NCBI GenBank assembly: GCA_045588915.1
Contig: JAZNFA010000002.1
Location: 1-64,000 of the forward strand
Reading direction: 5' to 3'
Source: RGIG8050 sp045588915
GTDB lineage: Bacteria; Bacillota; Clostridia; Christensenellales; UBA1242
DNA: 64,000 bases
Shown here: in pieces, positions 33,097 to 48,000 of the stretch
Position numbering within the stretch: position 1 is the first letter of the stretch
Layout of the letters: each line of letters starts with the position of its first letter
Made by a program: the position numbers and the translations under genes
Notes under the pieces: generated by a model
Told to the model about the DNA's origin: nothing
The model's input: the letters and a program-made list of their open reading frames with translations, nothing else
Database searches by the model: none

Positions 33097-36000
33097 TTGA
33101 AAAAACGCGGTCTTGCAAGTTTGTTGATTGTTAGCATCATTGCGATTGCAGCTGTTTTTGGTGTGGTTTTTGCATTTCAAAACTCTGGTCGTGATAAAGA
33201 TGTTTACGGAAGTGCGACCATTACTGTTGATAAACCCAATATTGAATTGGAAATTGAGTTAAAGAAAGATGAGACTGCTGATAAGAAATTTACAATAGTT
33301 GAAACTGATATGTCTTCGGCATATTTTACAATTACTGTTGGTGGTTTGCCGGAATCAGCAGACCGTGGTGTTGAATTAAACGAAAGTTCAATTAGTAGTG
33401 GTGTTGTTACTGTTTCTCGAGTTACTCCACGTGACGAGTCAGGTAAAACTGGAATTAACCAATTTAAAGTTACTGGGCAAAACGGTGGTGCGCCTGTAAC
33501 AATGGTTTTTACGGCTGTTGGTGGGCGTACAATCAATGTTAATGTAAATGTAAAGTTAGTTGCTCAAGATATGAAAATTGCACCAAAATCTCATTTTGGC
33601 TTACGTCAAGGTGGTGACGGTTTAAACTTAATGTCTGCTGATGTTTTAAACAAATTCATTTTCTTCGCGCATCCTGATGACGATGAACGTGTTTTCACTC
33701 CTAATAATTTTCCGATTGAATATAAATTAAAAGAACAATATCCTGGTGTGATTTTACAACAAGGATCAATTGCCGTCAGCAGTCAAGCTACACATACAAA
33801 CCAATATATTTACGTACAAGCAAAATTGCCAGGAATGACAGAATGGTTAGACATTCCTTTTTATGTTTTTCCTGAAGTAAAAAATATTCTTATAGATACT
33901 AATGCTACAGAAACCACACGCGATAAAGTGTGGGATTTAATTGCGAATCGCACTGAGTTCTCAGCTGCGAATTTTTCGTTTGCTTTGGATTGTGTAACAA
34001 CAGAAACATCGGATTATGGCTTTATTATTGAAAGTTCGGATACTCAAGTTGTTCGTGTTGATTATATTGATCAATATCAACGTTCATTGTCGACGGTAAA
34101 AAATCTTGGTGAAGTAGCGATTAAAATAACTGCTTATCCAATCATTAAAGTTAATAATAATGAAATTGCTTTCTCAGGTAGTGGGGATGCTAATGTGCAA
34201 GTCAAAGATGTTATTTACGTTCGTGTTCGTAATGAATTTTATCTTGAAAGTGAAGCAGATATTTACGGAAAAGAATCTTTTGTTTTGGCGACTGACAAAG
34301 AATCGGTTAATGCTTTCTATTACGAAGGAAAATTCTATGATGGTGTCTCTTTTGATACCTTTACGTTGGATACTGCTAATGGTAAATTAGTTAATGTTGA
34401 TAATGATGTTGAATTTGAGTTAGAAGTTGTTGATGATATTGGTGATAGAACAGGTGTATATGGCTGGAATGCTGACAACAATCCTGGTAAGGTTGGTTTG
34501 TATAGTATTTTGCAAATTGGTTATTGGTCAGATGAAGTTAATGATTGGGTAATGTTGTCTGGGACACCGGAAAATTATTATGCTAATTATCACAACCGTT
34601 TTTGCATTGCTTTTATGCAAACAGGAGATGCGGAAAATTTCTTGTCTGATAATATGACGTTGACTTTACGTATTAAGAGTGTGAGTGAATTAACAGTTGG
34701 TGGTTATGCGTCTTGTTCAGTTAATTTAGATGTTACCAGTGCAATTGATAAATTCCAAGTTGAAAATTTAGCACAATTCGATGATGGTTCTTTGGGCGTT
34801 GCTTTGGTTTATGATGTTAAGCATCAAGATTTTAGTGTTGAAGAAGTAGATGTTTTTGGTATGTTCGCGAATGCGAATCCAAATGGGGAAGTAGTTTATT
34901 CATATAGTAAAAAATGGAATACAGCTAAAGTTACCGATAATAGTAAAGATTTGCCGTTTGTAATATCTGCATCTGATTATAATTCTGATGAGTTAAAGTC
35001 TCACTTTGTGCGTTACACAATTACAGCGAATGATGTTAGTCCAATTGAATATTATAAAGATTATCCTTTGACCATTGGATATCCAAACGGTAAGTCATAC
35101 ACTTTAAATATTCGTGTTTATCCAACGGTTGAATCATTATCTTTATCGGTAATTAGTAATAGTAAGGGTAAGATTTACCATTCTATTATGGATTCGGAAG
35201 ATACTGCTTATGACTATGTACGTACTGCATATGTACGTAAGGGTTATACTTATGAATTTGCAGTTGACACACAGGGTGTAAGTGTTGGCGCGTATGCTGT
35301 TTTCGAACAAATCACTGATGCTAGTGGTAAAATTATTGCTAACACCACAACATCTATGTTTGATGCACGTAGATTGCAAGAAGGTTTGTATGAATGTCTT
35401 GTAAGTTTACATGCTTACAGTGATTCTGTGTTTGCTGAAAATGAAACTGAAATTACTGTTTATTTAATTGTTGTTGAATCAGTTGGTAACGTCATTTTAC
35501 CATCTGAGATTGAATTGGAAGGTATTACAGATAGTGCAGAAATTGCTCTTGGTTTAACCACAATGAATAGTGAAACAATTACTGATTTTAATTATTTACG
35601 TATTGAAGTCGCTGAGCCTGTAAATAAAAATGTAATTGTAGAACAAGGTACTGGTGAAAAATATAACAGTTTCAATATTACTGCACAGTATTTAGTGGAA
35701 AATACTTTTAAAGTTGGATTTAAAATTTACAAAAGTTATAATTTCCCTGCTAAGTATGATTTAGATGGTTTGTCTTGGACAGAAAATCTTCCGTTTGAAT
35801 TATATTATATTGGTGGAAATTTAGTTACCGTTGATGTAAAGATTAAAAATGAGAATCCAAATAAAATTGAATTGGTTTCTGAAAAAATAAAAAACATTGA
35901 CGGGGTCGGCAATTACTTAGAGTTAATTTCAGAAAACGGTAAAATAGTTGAACAGGAAATTGATGTTAAAGTTGATAGTAAAGCAAACTATCAAGATTTT

Positions 36001-39000
36001 GGTATCGGTTTTGCAGAATGGAAAAATGGTCAATTTGTCATATCAGCATTCTCTGTAAATAATAATGAAATAGCAATTGCTAATTGTGCTGTTGCGCGTT
36101 TCGATGCTGAAAAAAGCAAAGTGTATATCAAAGCAGTTGAAGGTGCAACAAGTCTTGGTGCGTATGCTTTGGTTGTTTATGCGAGTGATAGCTTGCGTTA
36201 TGTGGATGTAAATCTTGATGGTGATGATTTAGTTTTACCTGATGTATATCAAATGGTTTCATTGTACATTGGCAGCAAGGAAACTGTTGAGGAGACAGTT
36301 GAAGAGTTAGTCAGTGAAAATATTCACGATGCAAATAGTGGAAATTTAAATACGCGTGGCAGCTATAACTGGATCTTGCCAAGTACAGAACCTACTGATT
36401 TATATGCTGCTTTATTTTATACAGATGGTCAGGATGTTTACGGATCATCAATCAAGGCTAACGTTTATTATATCGATGATTTGTATACAGTTCTTGGTTG
36501 GAATGCATTAGCAAAGCCGGAAAGAATGATAATTACTAAATATGTTAACAATGTAGCGATTGGCTCGTTAACTAAGACTGATAGCGAACGTTTAAATCTT
36601 GACTTGAATTACGTCTTTAATAAAGACACAAACGATGATGACAATTTTTACAGCAGAAATGGAACTACTGTACATTATACAATAAGTGCTGCTGGTCGTG
36701 TAATGACTTTCTATATTGTTGAAAGTATCGCAGCTTTTGATGTTAGTGTTAAGAGCGCAAGTGGTAGTGGTTTGGTTTCACGTAAAGTATTAACGCCATC
36801 TCAAAATACAAACCGAATTGATTCAGTAACAATGCAACGTGGTAATGAATTTTCATTTACTTCTAACTTGAGTGTTTATTCCGGTTGGAAAATGCAAAAT
36901 AAAGACTTTGATTCAAGTAGTACTGCTTATGTATCTTATGCTGGTGGTTTGTATTCATTCTATCCATATATTGAATTTACAACAACCAATGGAACAACTC
37001 ACTGTTTTAATTTAGATGCTTTAACATCAAAGGTACAAGTTAAAGTTAAGGGTGGTGTTAGCTATTTAAATATTGCGCAAGATTCAATTGTGTTGGATGG
37101 CGTTACGACAGCAATTTATGATTTAACAATGCGCGTGGATCAAGAAAATTGGTCACCAAGTATTTTGAATTACAGCTTCTTATATGATGGTATTTATTAT
37201 AATTTATTTGAAGATAATCAAACAATTTCATATGTCAATATGGAAGGTGGCAAATCAAAATTAGAATTCAAATTAACTTGTTTGAATGCTGATAGTCCAG
37301 TGTATTCAAACTTGTATTATACCTATTATTTGAAGATTGAAGTTGCTGTTGTAATTTTAGTCCCAGATGTTAATCCTTTCTATAACATTTCAGGTGCGCG
37401 CTTAATTATTACTGAAAACTTGAATAATTCACCTTTGTTAGATATTAAAACACCAGCAAGCGATTTTTCAGCATTAAGTTTAACCAAACAGGGGATTAAC
37501 AATGTTACAATGGCGCATTTTGCTGATACTGAACCAGTTGCTGCTAATCGTAGTGCTGTTACTTTGGTTAGTGGACAAAGTGACGCTGGTATCATTTATT
37601 TAGATGAAAAATCTGTTGGTGGAATTTTGGTAGTTTATCCAACTCTATATTACATTAACGTTTCTAATATAAATTTATGGACTTCACAACCTCACACTGA
37701 AAAAGTTTTAATTGGAACTGATTTATCAGGAAAACCAATTTATGATACTGTGGTTTATACAATTGGTTTTACTCAAATGATTTATAACCAAGATGATAAA
37801 TTCTATCAGCCTTATGTAAGTGGTAGCTCAATGCCTAAGATGGTATCTTCTTGGTCGAAAGCTGAGGGTTATAAATGGGATGGTAAATATTATTTTAAAA
37901 CTTCAATTATAAGTAACTCTCAATTTTCACACCGTTTGCCTGACGGTACATCTTTTGGTATTAGTGTTTCAATTCAAGGTGAAAGCAATGCGAAAGCGAT
38001 TGTTGAGAATATGAACTTAGTGGCAAAATACCGTGACAGTTTTGTTGTTACTCCAGATGACAATGTTGGTGATTATGCAGTTTGTACAATGACACAAACA
38101 CAACATCAAGCAATTGGTACGACAGGTGTTTATGATATTGCTTTCCCATCTGATTGTATTCCAAATTATGCTGATTTCACATTTAATGGAATTAGTTCTA
38201 CTAATAAAACGATAGATTCAAAATATGCAACAATAACAATTGACTCGGTTGCGCGTACTTTATCGGTTTATTTAAAAGGTGACGTTTCAGCAATTGGTGA
38301 ATCTTTAGAAGTAAGGATTCCATATAAACGTCCGGGCGATTATGTTAATCCGTATTTAAGTGTAGTAATTGTTCCTGTATATTTTGAATTTGATGAAATT
38401 GAGGTTATCAATCATTATGAAACTTGTTTACAAATTACACGTGATGAATTAACTCAATTAAAATATCGTGCTTTATTTGAATACGACACTTCAATGTTAA
38501 GTAGTAGTATGTCAGAAAAAATGGCTGCTTTTAATTACAGCTTACAAACTTCTGATTTAGTTCGTTATAATTATGAGACTGTTGGAAAAGTAACAATTGA
38601 AATTGCATACAGTTATGTTAATGGTGTACCCGTAATAACAAAAAATGGTGCTTACCGTTATGCGCGTACCTATAACTATGAATTTAAACAAAATGCTTTA
38701 ATTAAACGTACCGAATATTTGGCTGTTGGTACTGCTGCGACGTATACTTTTGAAAATTGGAATCCATTACATATCAACAATTTGTACTTAGAAGATGCAC
38801 TAACAAACAGTAAAAATATTGAAAATTATTGGGACAAAAATTTAAAAACTCAAAATCGCAACACAGTTCTTATTACAATTAGTTTGGAAAATAAATCTAG
38901 TGATGAAAATAGTTTGGCATACGAAGAATTAGTTAAGGCAGGTAAAATTGTTATTAATGTGTTCTCAAATGTTGACGTAAGAGCTCCACAATTAGAGTTA

Positions 39001-42000
39001 ACAATTATTCCAGTTTGGTTTACTTTTGATGAATTTAAATTACAAAAAAATCCAGTAAACCCATTGGTTGCTTTGTCGACTCCAACTGTTTTAACTGTTG
39101 AGGCAGGTAATATTGTTTGTGTTGAAGATAGTAATGTAACTAAAGCTTTAAATGCTTTTAATGTTGAATTAACAAATGCTCAAAACTATTTATCTGACAA
39201 TAATGCTTTGTCTTTCAGCCGTGTTGCAAATGAAGATGGTATTTTGAATTTTAGTTTCAATTCTAATACTCGTGCAATTACTCGTACTGATGCGGCAAAT
39301 CCAGTTACAGCAACCAGTTATTTGTTGGTTTCTGCCGGTATTTCCTATGTAAATGGTGTTCCTACTTTAGATCGTAATGGAACACAAATTTCGACATATT
39401 TCCCAGTTCGTACTTTTGGTAATGATGTTGGCGAGAGTGATAATTTACTGCCTGATTTAGAAGTAGCACCAAATGGACGTACTCGTACCGTTGCTCAAGC
39501 AATTGGAACTTCTGTTCGTTATAATATTTCACTTTCAGGTGTTGCATATGATTCTTTATTAGATAAATATGAAATCCGTGCAGATGGAAACTATGTATGG
39601 TCGAAAGATTTTGCATGGGATGTTGTTTTCAGTTTTAAAGAAAACATTATCACTGTTAATTTAGACAAAAATACAGAATTATTCGATAAGCTTCTATCAA
39701 TTAGGGCTTATGACCGTAATGGTGCATTAGTCTATGTTTTAAATATTATTCCAGCTTATTATACTGTAGAACAGATTTTATTGGCTGACCATATTGATGA
39801 AAATCCAATAATGATTAAAAATACTGATAACTGGTTAATGGATTTGAGTTTGGATTTTGCATCAAGTCATAGCAGTGAAAGTTTCCCTGGTTTTGATTTA
39901 GAAAGGTCGAAAAGAGAATTCTTGCTAACTTTAAATAGCTCAAGTTTAGTTTCAAGACTTGATGATGCTGGTTTTGTAACTGTTTTTGCTGGTGTTACTT
40001 ATGAAGGTGGTATTCCTAGTTTAGTTAATTTAGTTAATGCAAAAACTGTTGTACAAAATACTTATCGTTATTTATTAGTTGATGGTGTACCGGAAAATAC
40101 CAAAGCACAAGCATTAGGACAAGAAGTAATTTATAATGTAAATCGTACTGTTACTGTGGGTGCGATTAAAATTAGCACGGGTAAAGATAGTGAAGGTAAC
40201 GACATTTGGGAAGTTTATGATTCAGGTAATTATCAAAATTGGTGGATTGAAAATGATACCAACCCACGCCGTATTAAAGTTGGTTTGAATGAATCGACTG
40301 ATTTGATCGGAAATTTAATTCGTATTGGTATTTGGGGGAATGTTAATGACGATGAACCATCATATATTTTGAACATTATCCCGGCATACTTTACAGTTGA
40401 TGATTTGACGGTAGTGGGACAATCTACCGAAGATCGTGATATTCATTTATATTATGGTGAAGAAAAAGATTCACCAAGTGATGTTGTTTTTGATGCAGTA
40501 TATGGCAAATACTCAATGAGTTCAGCATTAAACGTACCTGCATTGTTAAGTAGTTTTGTGCAAGAATTACAAGATACAAAATCAAATTTAATTGAACGTC
40601 AGTATGATACGAGTTTAGCTTCAGGCGATTTACACATTGTTGTTTATTTAGATTATCAAAATGGAAAACCGACACTGGTCGATTCAGCAACCGAAAGTGA
40701 GTTTATTATCCGTATTGATGTTGATTTTACATATACAATCTATGGTAAACCTGCACCAGAAGGTGACTTACCACCAATGCCATCTGAACCACGTTCACGT
40801 ACAGAAGTGCAAGCAATTGGTACAAAAGCAACTTATATTATTGACCTTGATCAAGATGTTAGTTTGGATGTTTCAGATTTAAGGTATGATGATGCAAAAT
40901 TACAAGAACGTGGTTGGAAAGTAACTTTAGAAGACAATATTGTAACAGTAGAATTACTTGCTGATGCAGCAGAAACGTTATTAAAAAATGACATTGTTTT
41001 GAATTTCTACTCAAGTTATGAAAGCATATTTATTTTAACAATTCAACCAGTTTTGTTTGAAGTTATTGGTGTTGAAACAATATACCCAGAACAACCTATT
41101 GATTTAACTGACCGTAATGTTAACGATATTTATTATCGTGCAGTTGCTAAATATAATGACGCAGTTGAATATAATGGTGACAAAGTAATTGAGTTTATTA
41201 AAGCTTTTAATACGAAATTGAACTCAGAACGCAATGGTTTGCTTGAAGTTGAAACGGTTGATCAATATTTGAAAATCAATATTGCTCTTGATTATGGTGT
41301 AACTGGTTCTAATTATCGCAGAGTGCCATCTTTATTAGAAGTTGAAAGTTATCCATTAAATGTTGTTGAAAGTTATGTTGAGTTTAGTGTAGCTACTGAA
41401 CGCAGTAACGTTGCATCTCGCTATCAAGCTGTTGGTACGACAGAATTCTATTATTTAGGTGTAGAGTTTGACGACATTTCAGAGCTTTTCGTTAGTGTTG
41501 GTGGTTCTATTGTTACTGATGGTTCTGTTGTTGCTCAAGTTATACCTTATGGTAATAGTTTTGCGTTGAAGGTATCAATTGCTCCAAGTGCAAATTTGGT
41601 CGGACAAAATATTATTGTCGCAATCAGTGGTTCACGCAATTTTACTATGACAATTAAGCCGGTTTGGTTTGTAGTTGAAGGTTTTGATGTCATCAACCAT
41701 CCAGAAAGACATTTGTGGTTAATTACATCTGATACATTTGCAGAAAAAATTGATAATTTAACTTTCCGTGTTCGTGCAAGATATTCATTTGATGGTGATG
41801 CAGATTTCCAAACTGCGTTGCGTGCTCAAATCGATTCATTTAATCAACAATTAGTAGAAAAAATTTCAGATTTGGAAACATATACTGTTGGTGCAGAATA
41901 TCTAGTTGTTCGTGCTGGAATTGATTATCAAAATGGTGTTGCAAGTATCATTAATATTGAAAAAGCAAAACCAACTCAAGTAGTGCGTGATGTATTTAAA

Positions 42001-45000
42001 TATGTTCGTTATTCAGATAAGATTGCTGGTACAAATATGGCACGTCCAAATATTCCACGCAGTCGTACAGTAGAAGTTGCAATTGGTAAAAGTGCTACTT
42101 ATACGGTGGATTTCCCAGACTTGGCTCAGGGATTCACCGACAAAATGATTTCTTTGTACGAAAATACTGATAAAGAAAAAGCCGATGACGACAGTGCATT
42201 GGTAAAATATGAAAATGGTACAAATGGTTGGTCAGTAAAGGTTGTTGATAATCAATTGCAAATAATCTTAGAACCAAATGCAGATTTAGTAGAACGCGAA
42301 TTGAAAGTTTTCATTTATTATGACAAGAATCACGTTAAAGATGCGCCAAATAGTTTTGATAATGAAAATGTTGCCTTTATTTTGACGATTCATCCTGTAT
42401 GGTTTAAGGTAGTAGATTTTGCATTAAATGGTTATGTTGATGACGTTATTAACGTAGATTCTATCGACGACTTTATGGAAGAGTTAGCTCAATTTAATAC
42501 TAATACCTATTTCATGCCTGTTTATGAATACTCGAATGATGTTTTGAACGATTCGGAAAGTGGTGCAATCTTGCAAGAAAAAATGCATGCATTTACTAAA
42601 GATTTTAAACAATCTACTTTCGTATCAAGAACACGTGTTAGAGAATCTGCAACTATCTATCATTTCCAAGTTTCAGCTTCGGTAAATTACCAAGCTTATG
42701 AAGGTACTGCAAAATTATCATCTGATTTTACGACACATCTTTCAAGATCATTTAAAGTAGTTGTGGGTGACACTGCTGTTGAACAACGTGTTGAATCACA
42801 AGCAATTGGCACAAAGAAAACTTATTACATTGATAGTTCAATTATGGACGCAATTACAAGTATTCCTGATGGTTCGAATTACAGAGTAACTTGGAATTCA
42901 AAAGAAAAAAATTATGTTACTGTTGAGTTAACCAATACAGCAAGTGTCGATGTTCCAGTAAACGTTGTCATTAGCAACAACTTTACATTGAAGATTAATC
43001 CTGTTTATTATGAGATACTTGGATTTGAAACAGTTGATCATCCAGAACGTGCTGTTTGGGTAATTTCTCCATTAACGACTAAAGATTTACGTTATCGTGC
43101 GATTACTACTGAGATTGAACAATCATTGAGTAATGAAGTTAAAAACGAAATTAAAAACAAAATTGAAGAATTGAATTTAAGTTTGAATAGTGGTAGTGCT
43201 CCAATTTCAATAAATGTTGATAGCAATGAAAACATTGTAATTGATGCTGCTGTTAATTATGTGGATGGTTATCCGGAAATTGTAGAAATTACTAAAGATA
43301 AACGCAATGTTGTAGAAAGTATAATTCCTTATCGTATTTGGTCAGTAAATATTAGACCAATTCCAGATCGTCCAACGGTTGTTGGTTCTACTGCGGCTAA
43401 CCAAATTATTGGTGGAACAAAAAAATACACTTTAAAGAATATTCGTGGTCAAGTTTTCTATCAATTCTTGTGGGTTGAGAATGCCGGTGATATCGTTACT
43501 TCATTTAGTAATTCAATCAACGGAACTTTACAAACTTATGAAAACTTAAGCATTTTGGTAGATCCAGTAAAAGGAACTTTAGAAGTTCAATTAGTTGCAA
43601 ATACTGATTGCTTAAAAAATAATATTCGTATTTGCATTCCTTATTTAACTACGGTTAATGGTAAAGATGTTTGGTACAGTCATTGTATCGAAATTACTCC
43701 TTTATTGTTTGAATTAAAAGGTTGGACAATTCAAGCAGCCGATGAAGGTGTTGCGGCTTCACAATTGATTCAAAATGAAAATAACGAAGATTATTTGTTA
43801 TTAACGAATACCAGTAACTCAATTACGGTTATTAAATATGTTGCAAAAATCAAGGCAAGTGAAACAACTGACCCGAGTGTTTTACGTTCAATCAATTTAG
43901 CAAAACAAAACATTGAAAATGCTGCTGCGCAATACATTACACCAACAGTAACAAGCGAAAATATTGGTTTTGGTAATATGACATTGCGTCGTAATGTGGC
44001 TGCTAATGTGAAAACAGATAATGTTGTTGGATTGTCAACCTATATTGTATACGAAAATGGTGTACCTAGATTGGTTGAAAAGAGTAAAACATTAGTATCA
44101 AATCAAATTTTGATTTCAACTGGTTACGGAAAAGACGAATGGAATGAAAAAGTTGGCGATACAATTTTAAGTTCTGGTTTTGCAAATGCAGTACAAGTAA
44201 TTGGTACTTCAGCCGCTTATGTAGTAGAAATTGCAGATGCTGGTAAAATCTTTGCTGACCAAATTACTGTTGTTGATCAGATTACACAAGAGAAAATTGT
44301 TATTGATGGAGAACAATCTGATTTAGTTACAGTTAAAACTGAAGTTTCTGATGATAATTCAAATATTGTTTTATATGTAGATTTAGCACCAGTAATTGCT
44401 TTACGTAATTATAATGTGGAAATTAAAATTCCGTATGCTGATGAAGAAGACGCAACCAAAGCAAATTATGTTTATTCATATTGTGTTACTCCAGTATTAT
44501 ATACAATTGACGGTTTCTATCTCGATTATGCTGAAAATAATTATATCGACTTGGCAAATAAAGATATCCCATTAGTTTTACACGTTCAAGCAACTTATTC
44601 GGATGATGTTAAAGTCCGTAATATGGTAAATTTATTATTACAAGATTTCGAGTTGGCACTTAACAGGTCAATTGTTAATGGCCAAATTGAATTTGTTGTT
44701 GAAAATATTAATGGTGGAAAGAATGTTCGTATAGAATCATTTGGTGGTAATGTTTGGATTCAAAAAATTGCAGATAAAGATGTTGATACCTTAGATTACA
44801 TTAAGAGTTCAATTGAAATTGGATACAACGGTGGTGTACCACAAATTGGTAGTGTTAATCCATTAACAGATTCTGTTGTAAACATTACCTTGCAAGCAGG
44901 TACACAATTTAGTCAGGCGAGTGGTTTCCCTGGTTGGGAGTATATTGAATCTCAAGATAAAGGTTCTCAACATTTACAATCAATTGGTACTTCACGTAAT

Positions 45001-48000
45001 TATCCAATTGATGTTACAGCTGATAATAATATTACTTTATATTACGAATATATTGAAGTCTTTGATGGTGGTTTGAATAGTGGTGAAAATGAATATGAGT
45101 TCTTTGCTGTTAATGTTGTAAATCCTGGTCGTCAAAACTTGATGTTAGGTTTCACTCTACGCAGTAGTGCAAGAATATTGACACAATGGATTGATGTACG
45201 TATTCCATACACACAAGATGTTGATGGTAAAATTGAATGGGGTTATTATTCATTAAAAATTAAGCCAGTATTGTTTGAAATTAAGAGCTGGAAACTTAAA
45301 GTTGATGGTGAATTGGTAGATTCAGTAACTTTGGATGATGCTGCTGTTGAATTGTATTTTTCACCTGAAATTGTGAGTGGTCCATTGGATCAAATCCATT
45401 ATACGTTAGATGAATTGAATTATATCAATAATGCAATTAGGCGTTTGGAATTAGAAATCAATACTTATGATCCACGTATTAGTGATGGTTATACTTATAT
45501 GGTAATTAACAACACTGCACAAGAAGGTCATCAAGTTAACTATACAATTTTCCGTGAAAATAGTACTAATACATCGTATTTCTTACGTGACAGTTCGGAT
45601 GAATCAACAACTGTAATGCAACTTTCTGCGAATATTGCTTATGGCGTAAATGATTTCAGTAAAGAGTTTGTTGAAGGTGCGCAAGCAGTAACTTCATACT
45701 CGAATAGTGAAAATGCAAAACGCGTAACTGGTCAAATTTCGGTTTATACCACCAAACAAAGTAATTCGACTACGGCTAGTGACCGTTCGACTGTGTTTAT
45801 CACGCAAGATAATGCGTCACTTTTGATGAAATTAAATGAAAATGTTGACTACATATTGATGAGTGATATTTACTTGTTTAAAATTCCTGGATTAACTAAT
45901 GGTAAATGGAAACCTGTTGATTTCCCAAGTAACGCAACTCTTGATGGTAATAACCATAAAATTTATTTCAATAATATTGGTTTTGATTTGAGCGATAATC
46001 CAAATGAAATTGGTTTGTTTAAAATAATTCCAACCGATTCAGTAATTAAAAATGTTCAGATTGTTTTAGAACACGGTGTTGATGATCCAAATACTGCAAG
46101 TATTAACGAGGGGATAACTGTTTTAGAAGCTAATTTGGAAAACTATGGTGCAGGTGCTGTCAATGTTGGTCTTTTAGCTGGTATCAATAATGGTATTATT
46201 ACGAACTGTGCGATATTGTCAGAATGGCAATTTACTATGCGTGATTTATCTAAGATTGTTAATCCAACACTTGGAAATAATGAAAAATTCAAGAGTGATT
46301 TACCATTTAACAAAGATGGTTATATGTTCGATGACAAGTATTTCTATAAATTAAACGCAGATCATACGGCAGTTGAACAAGTTTATAATGAATTTGGTTA
46401 TGGAATTACTAAAAATGAGACAACTGGTGTTTGGGAAATTGAGTATGACCAATGGCATAATGTTAAAAATTGGATTACTCCAGATCGTACTGTTGTTGCC
46501 CATTATGATGATTACAGTCCAATTATGCAAAAATTCAACCCATTAGAAAATAATCAAAGTGAAGGGGATACGACTAATAAATTTGCAATTATTGATAGTG
46601 TTTCAGCAGCTAAATTCTATGTGTATGCTAATAATAAAGAATTGAGTGTTACTCTTGGTGGTTTAGTTGGTACAAACTCTTATATGATTACCAATAGTCG
46701 TGTTTTGATTGACGTTGAATTATATGGTCCAAAAGATACGACTAATTCAAGCGCAATGGATGAAGTTAACGTCCTTGATTCAATTGTTGGTGGTATAGTT
46801 GGGGTAAATATGGGTACAATCACGACAAGTTATTATCGTGACGGTACTGTTACTAACAACGCAAATGCAGATACATTACAAGGGCATACAAGCTTGTTGG
46901 GTGGTTTTGTTGGTCAGAATAATGGTATCATTCAACAATCTTACGCAATGGGACGTTCAACTGAACGTGAACGTTCAATTAACCATATTTCAACTGCTGG
47001 TGCTGTTAAAACAATTCGTAACTCGCTTGGTGGTTTTGTCCACCTTAACAGTGGTACAATTACTGATTGTTTGGTTAATATGGTTATTTACAAAACTGGT
47101 ACAGAAGGTTCAGCTGGTGGTTTTGTTTATCAAAACACATCAAAGGGTGTAATTAGTAATTGTATTGAAAATAACAACATCATTTTACAAAGTGGTGGTA
47201 CTTTCGATTACTATTCACCGTTTGTTGTTATCAATGGCGATAAAGATCCTGGTAAAATCGTAACCACAAACTTATCGAATTTGATTTATGCAGGTAATGC
47301 AGAAAGTATTAGTTTTAGTGCTGACTGGGATGGTGTTTTAAAACATTTGTCGAACAATAGCACATTAAAATATGACCATATAGCAAACTATGAAGGTTTC
47401 TCAATGGGAATGGATAACAGTGATGTCATTTCAGCAGATAATACAATTTGGGAAATGACAGAACTTGGACCTGTTTTACGTGCAGCAAATGAAATTGCGA
47501 TTAGTTATCGTAAGTACACATGGAACTCTTCACCTTATCTTTACAATCCAGGAACAGAAAAAAATCCTTACCTTGTTTGGACAGAAGACCAATTTAATGA
47601 TTATGTTTATGGTGCAACACCACAAGCAACACAAGCAGATAAAGAAACAAGAGTCACAAATATTGAAAAAAATCGTCAAAATAACCATTTACGTTTGGTT
47701 GATAATGTTACATTGAATGGTATTAAAGATACATATAAAATTATTTATACTGGTACTTTTGAAGGTAATGGCTTGACGATGGATGGTATAGGTTTGGATA
47801 CCGTTACCAATGATTTAGCTGTAATGGGCTTGTTCGGTAAGACAGAATATGCGACAATTCGTAACATTAACTTTGGTATAGGTAATATCAATTCAACGGC
47901 TCGTTATGTTGGTGGTATTGCAGGTATTGCTATCAATACAGACTTTGTTGATGTTAAAGTTTCAAGTTCAAAATCTAATGAAGTAATTAAAGGTGCAAAT

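Noticed and set aside
33082..33099. TTG at 33082 as start of the giant gene
   Set aside because: It lies inside the GTTGGGGGAAT ribosome-binding box that the other giant gene has upstream of its ATG; TTG 33097 has correct spacing.
39362..40690. Minus-strand frames within the giant gene (for example 39362-39616 and 40424-40690)
   Set aside because: They are shadows of AT-rich, repeat-coding sequence, with no start signals or recognisable protein content.
37930..45300. CRISPR or DNA tandem-repeat array
   Set aside because: The repetition is at protein level with low DNA identity; no short identical repeats with spacers occur in the window.
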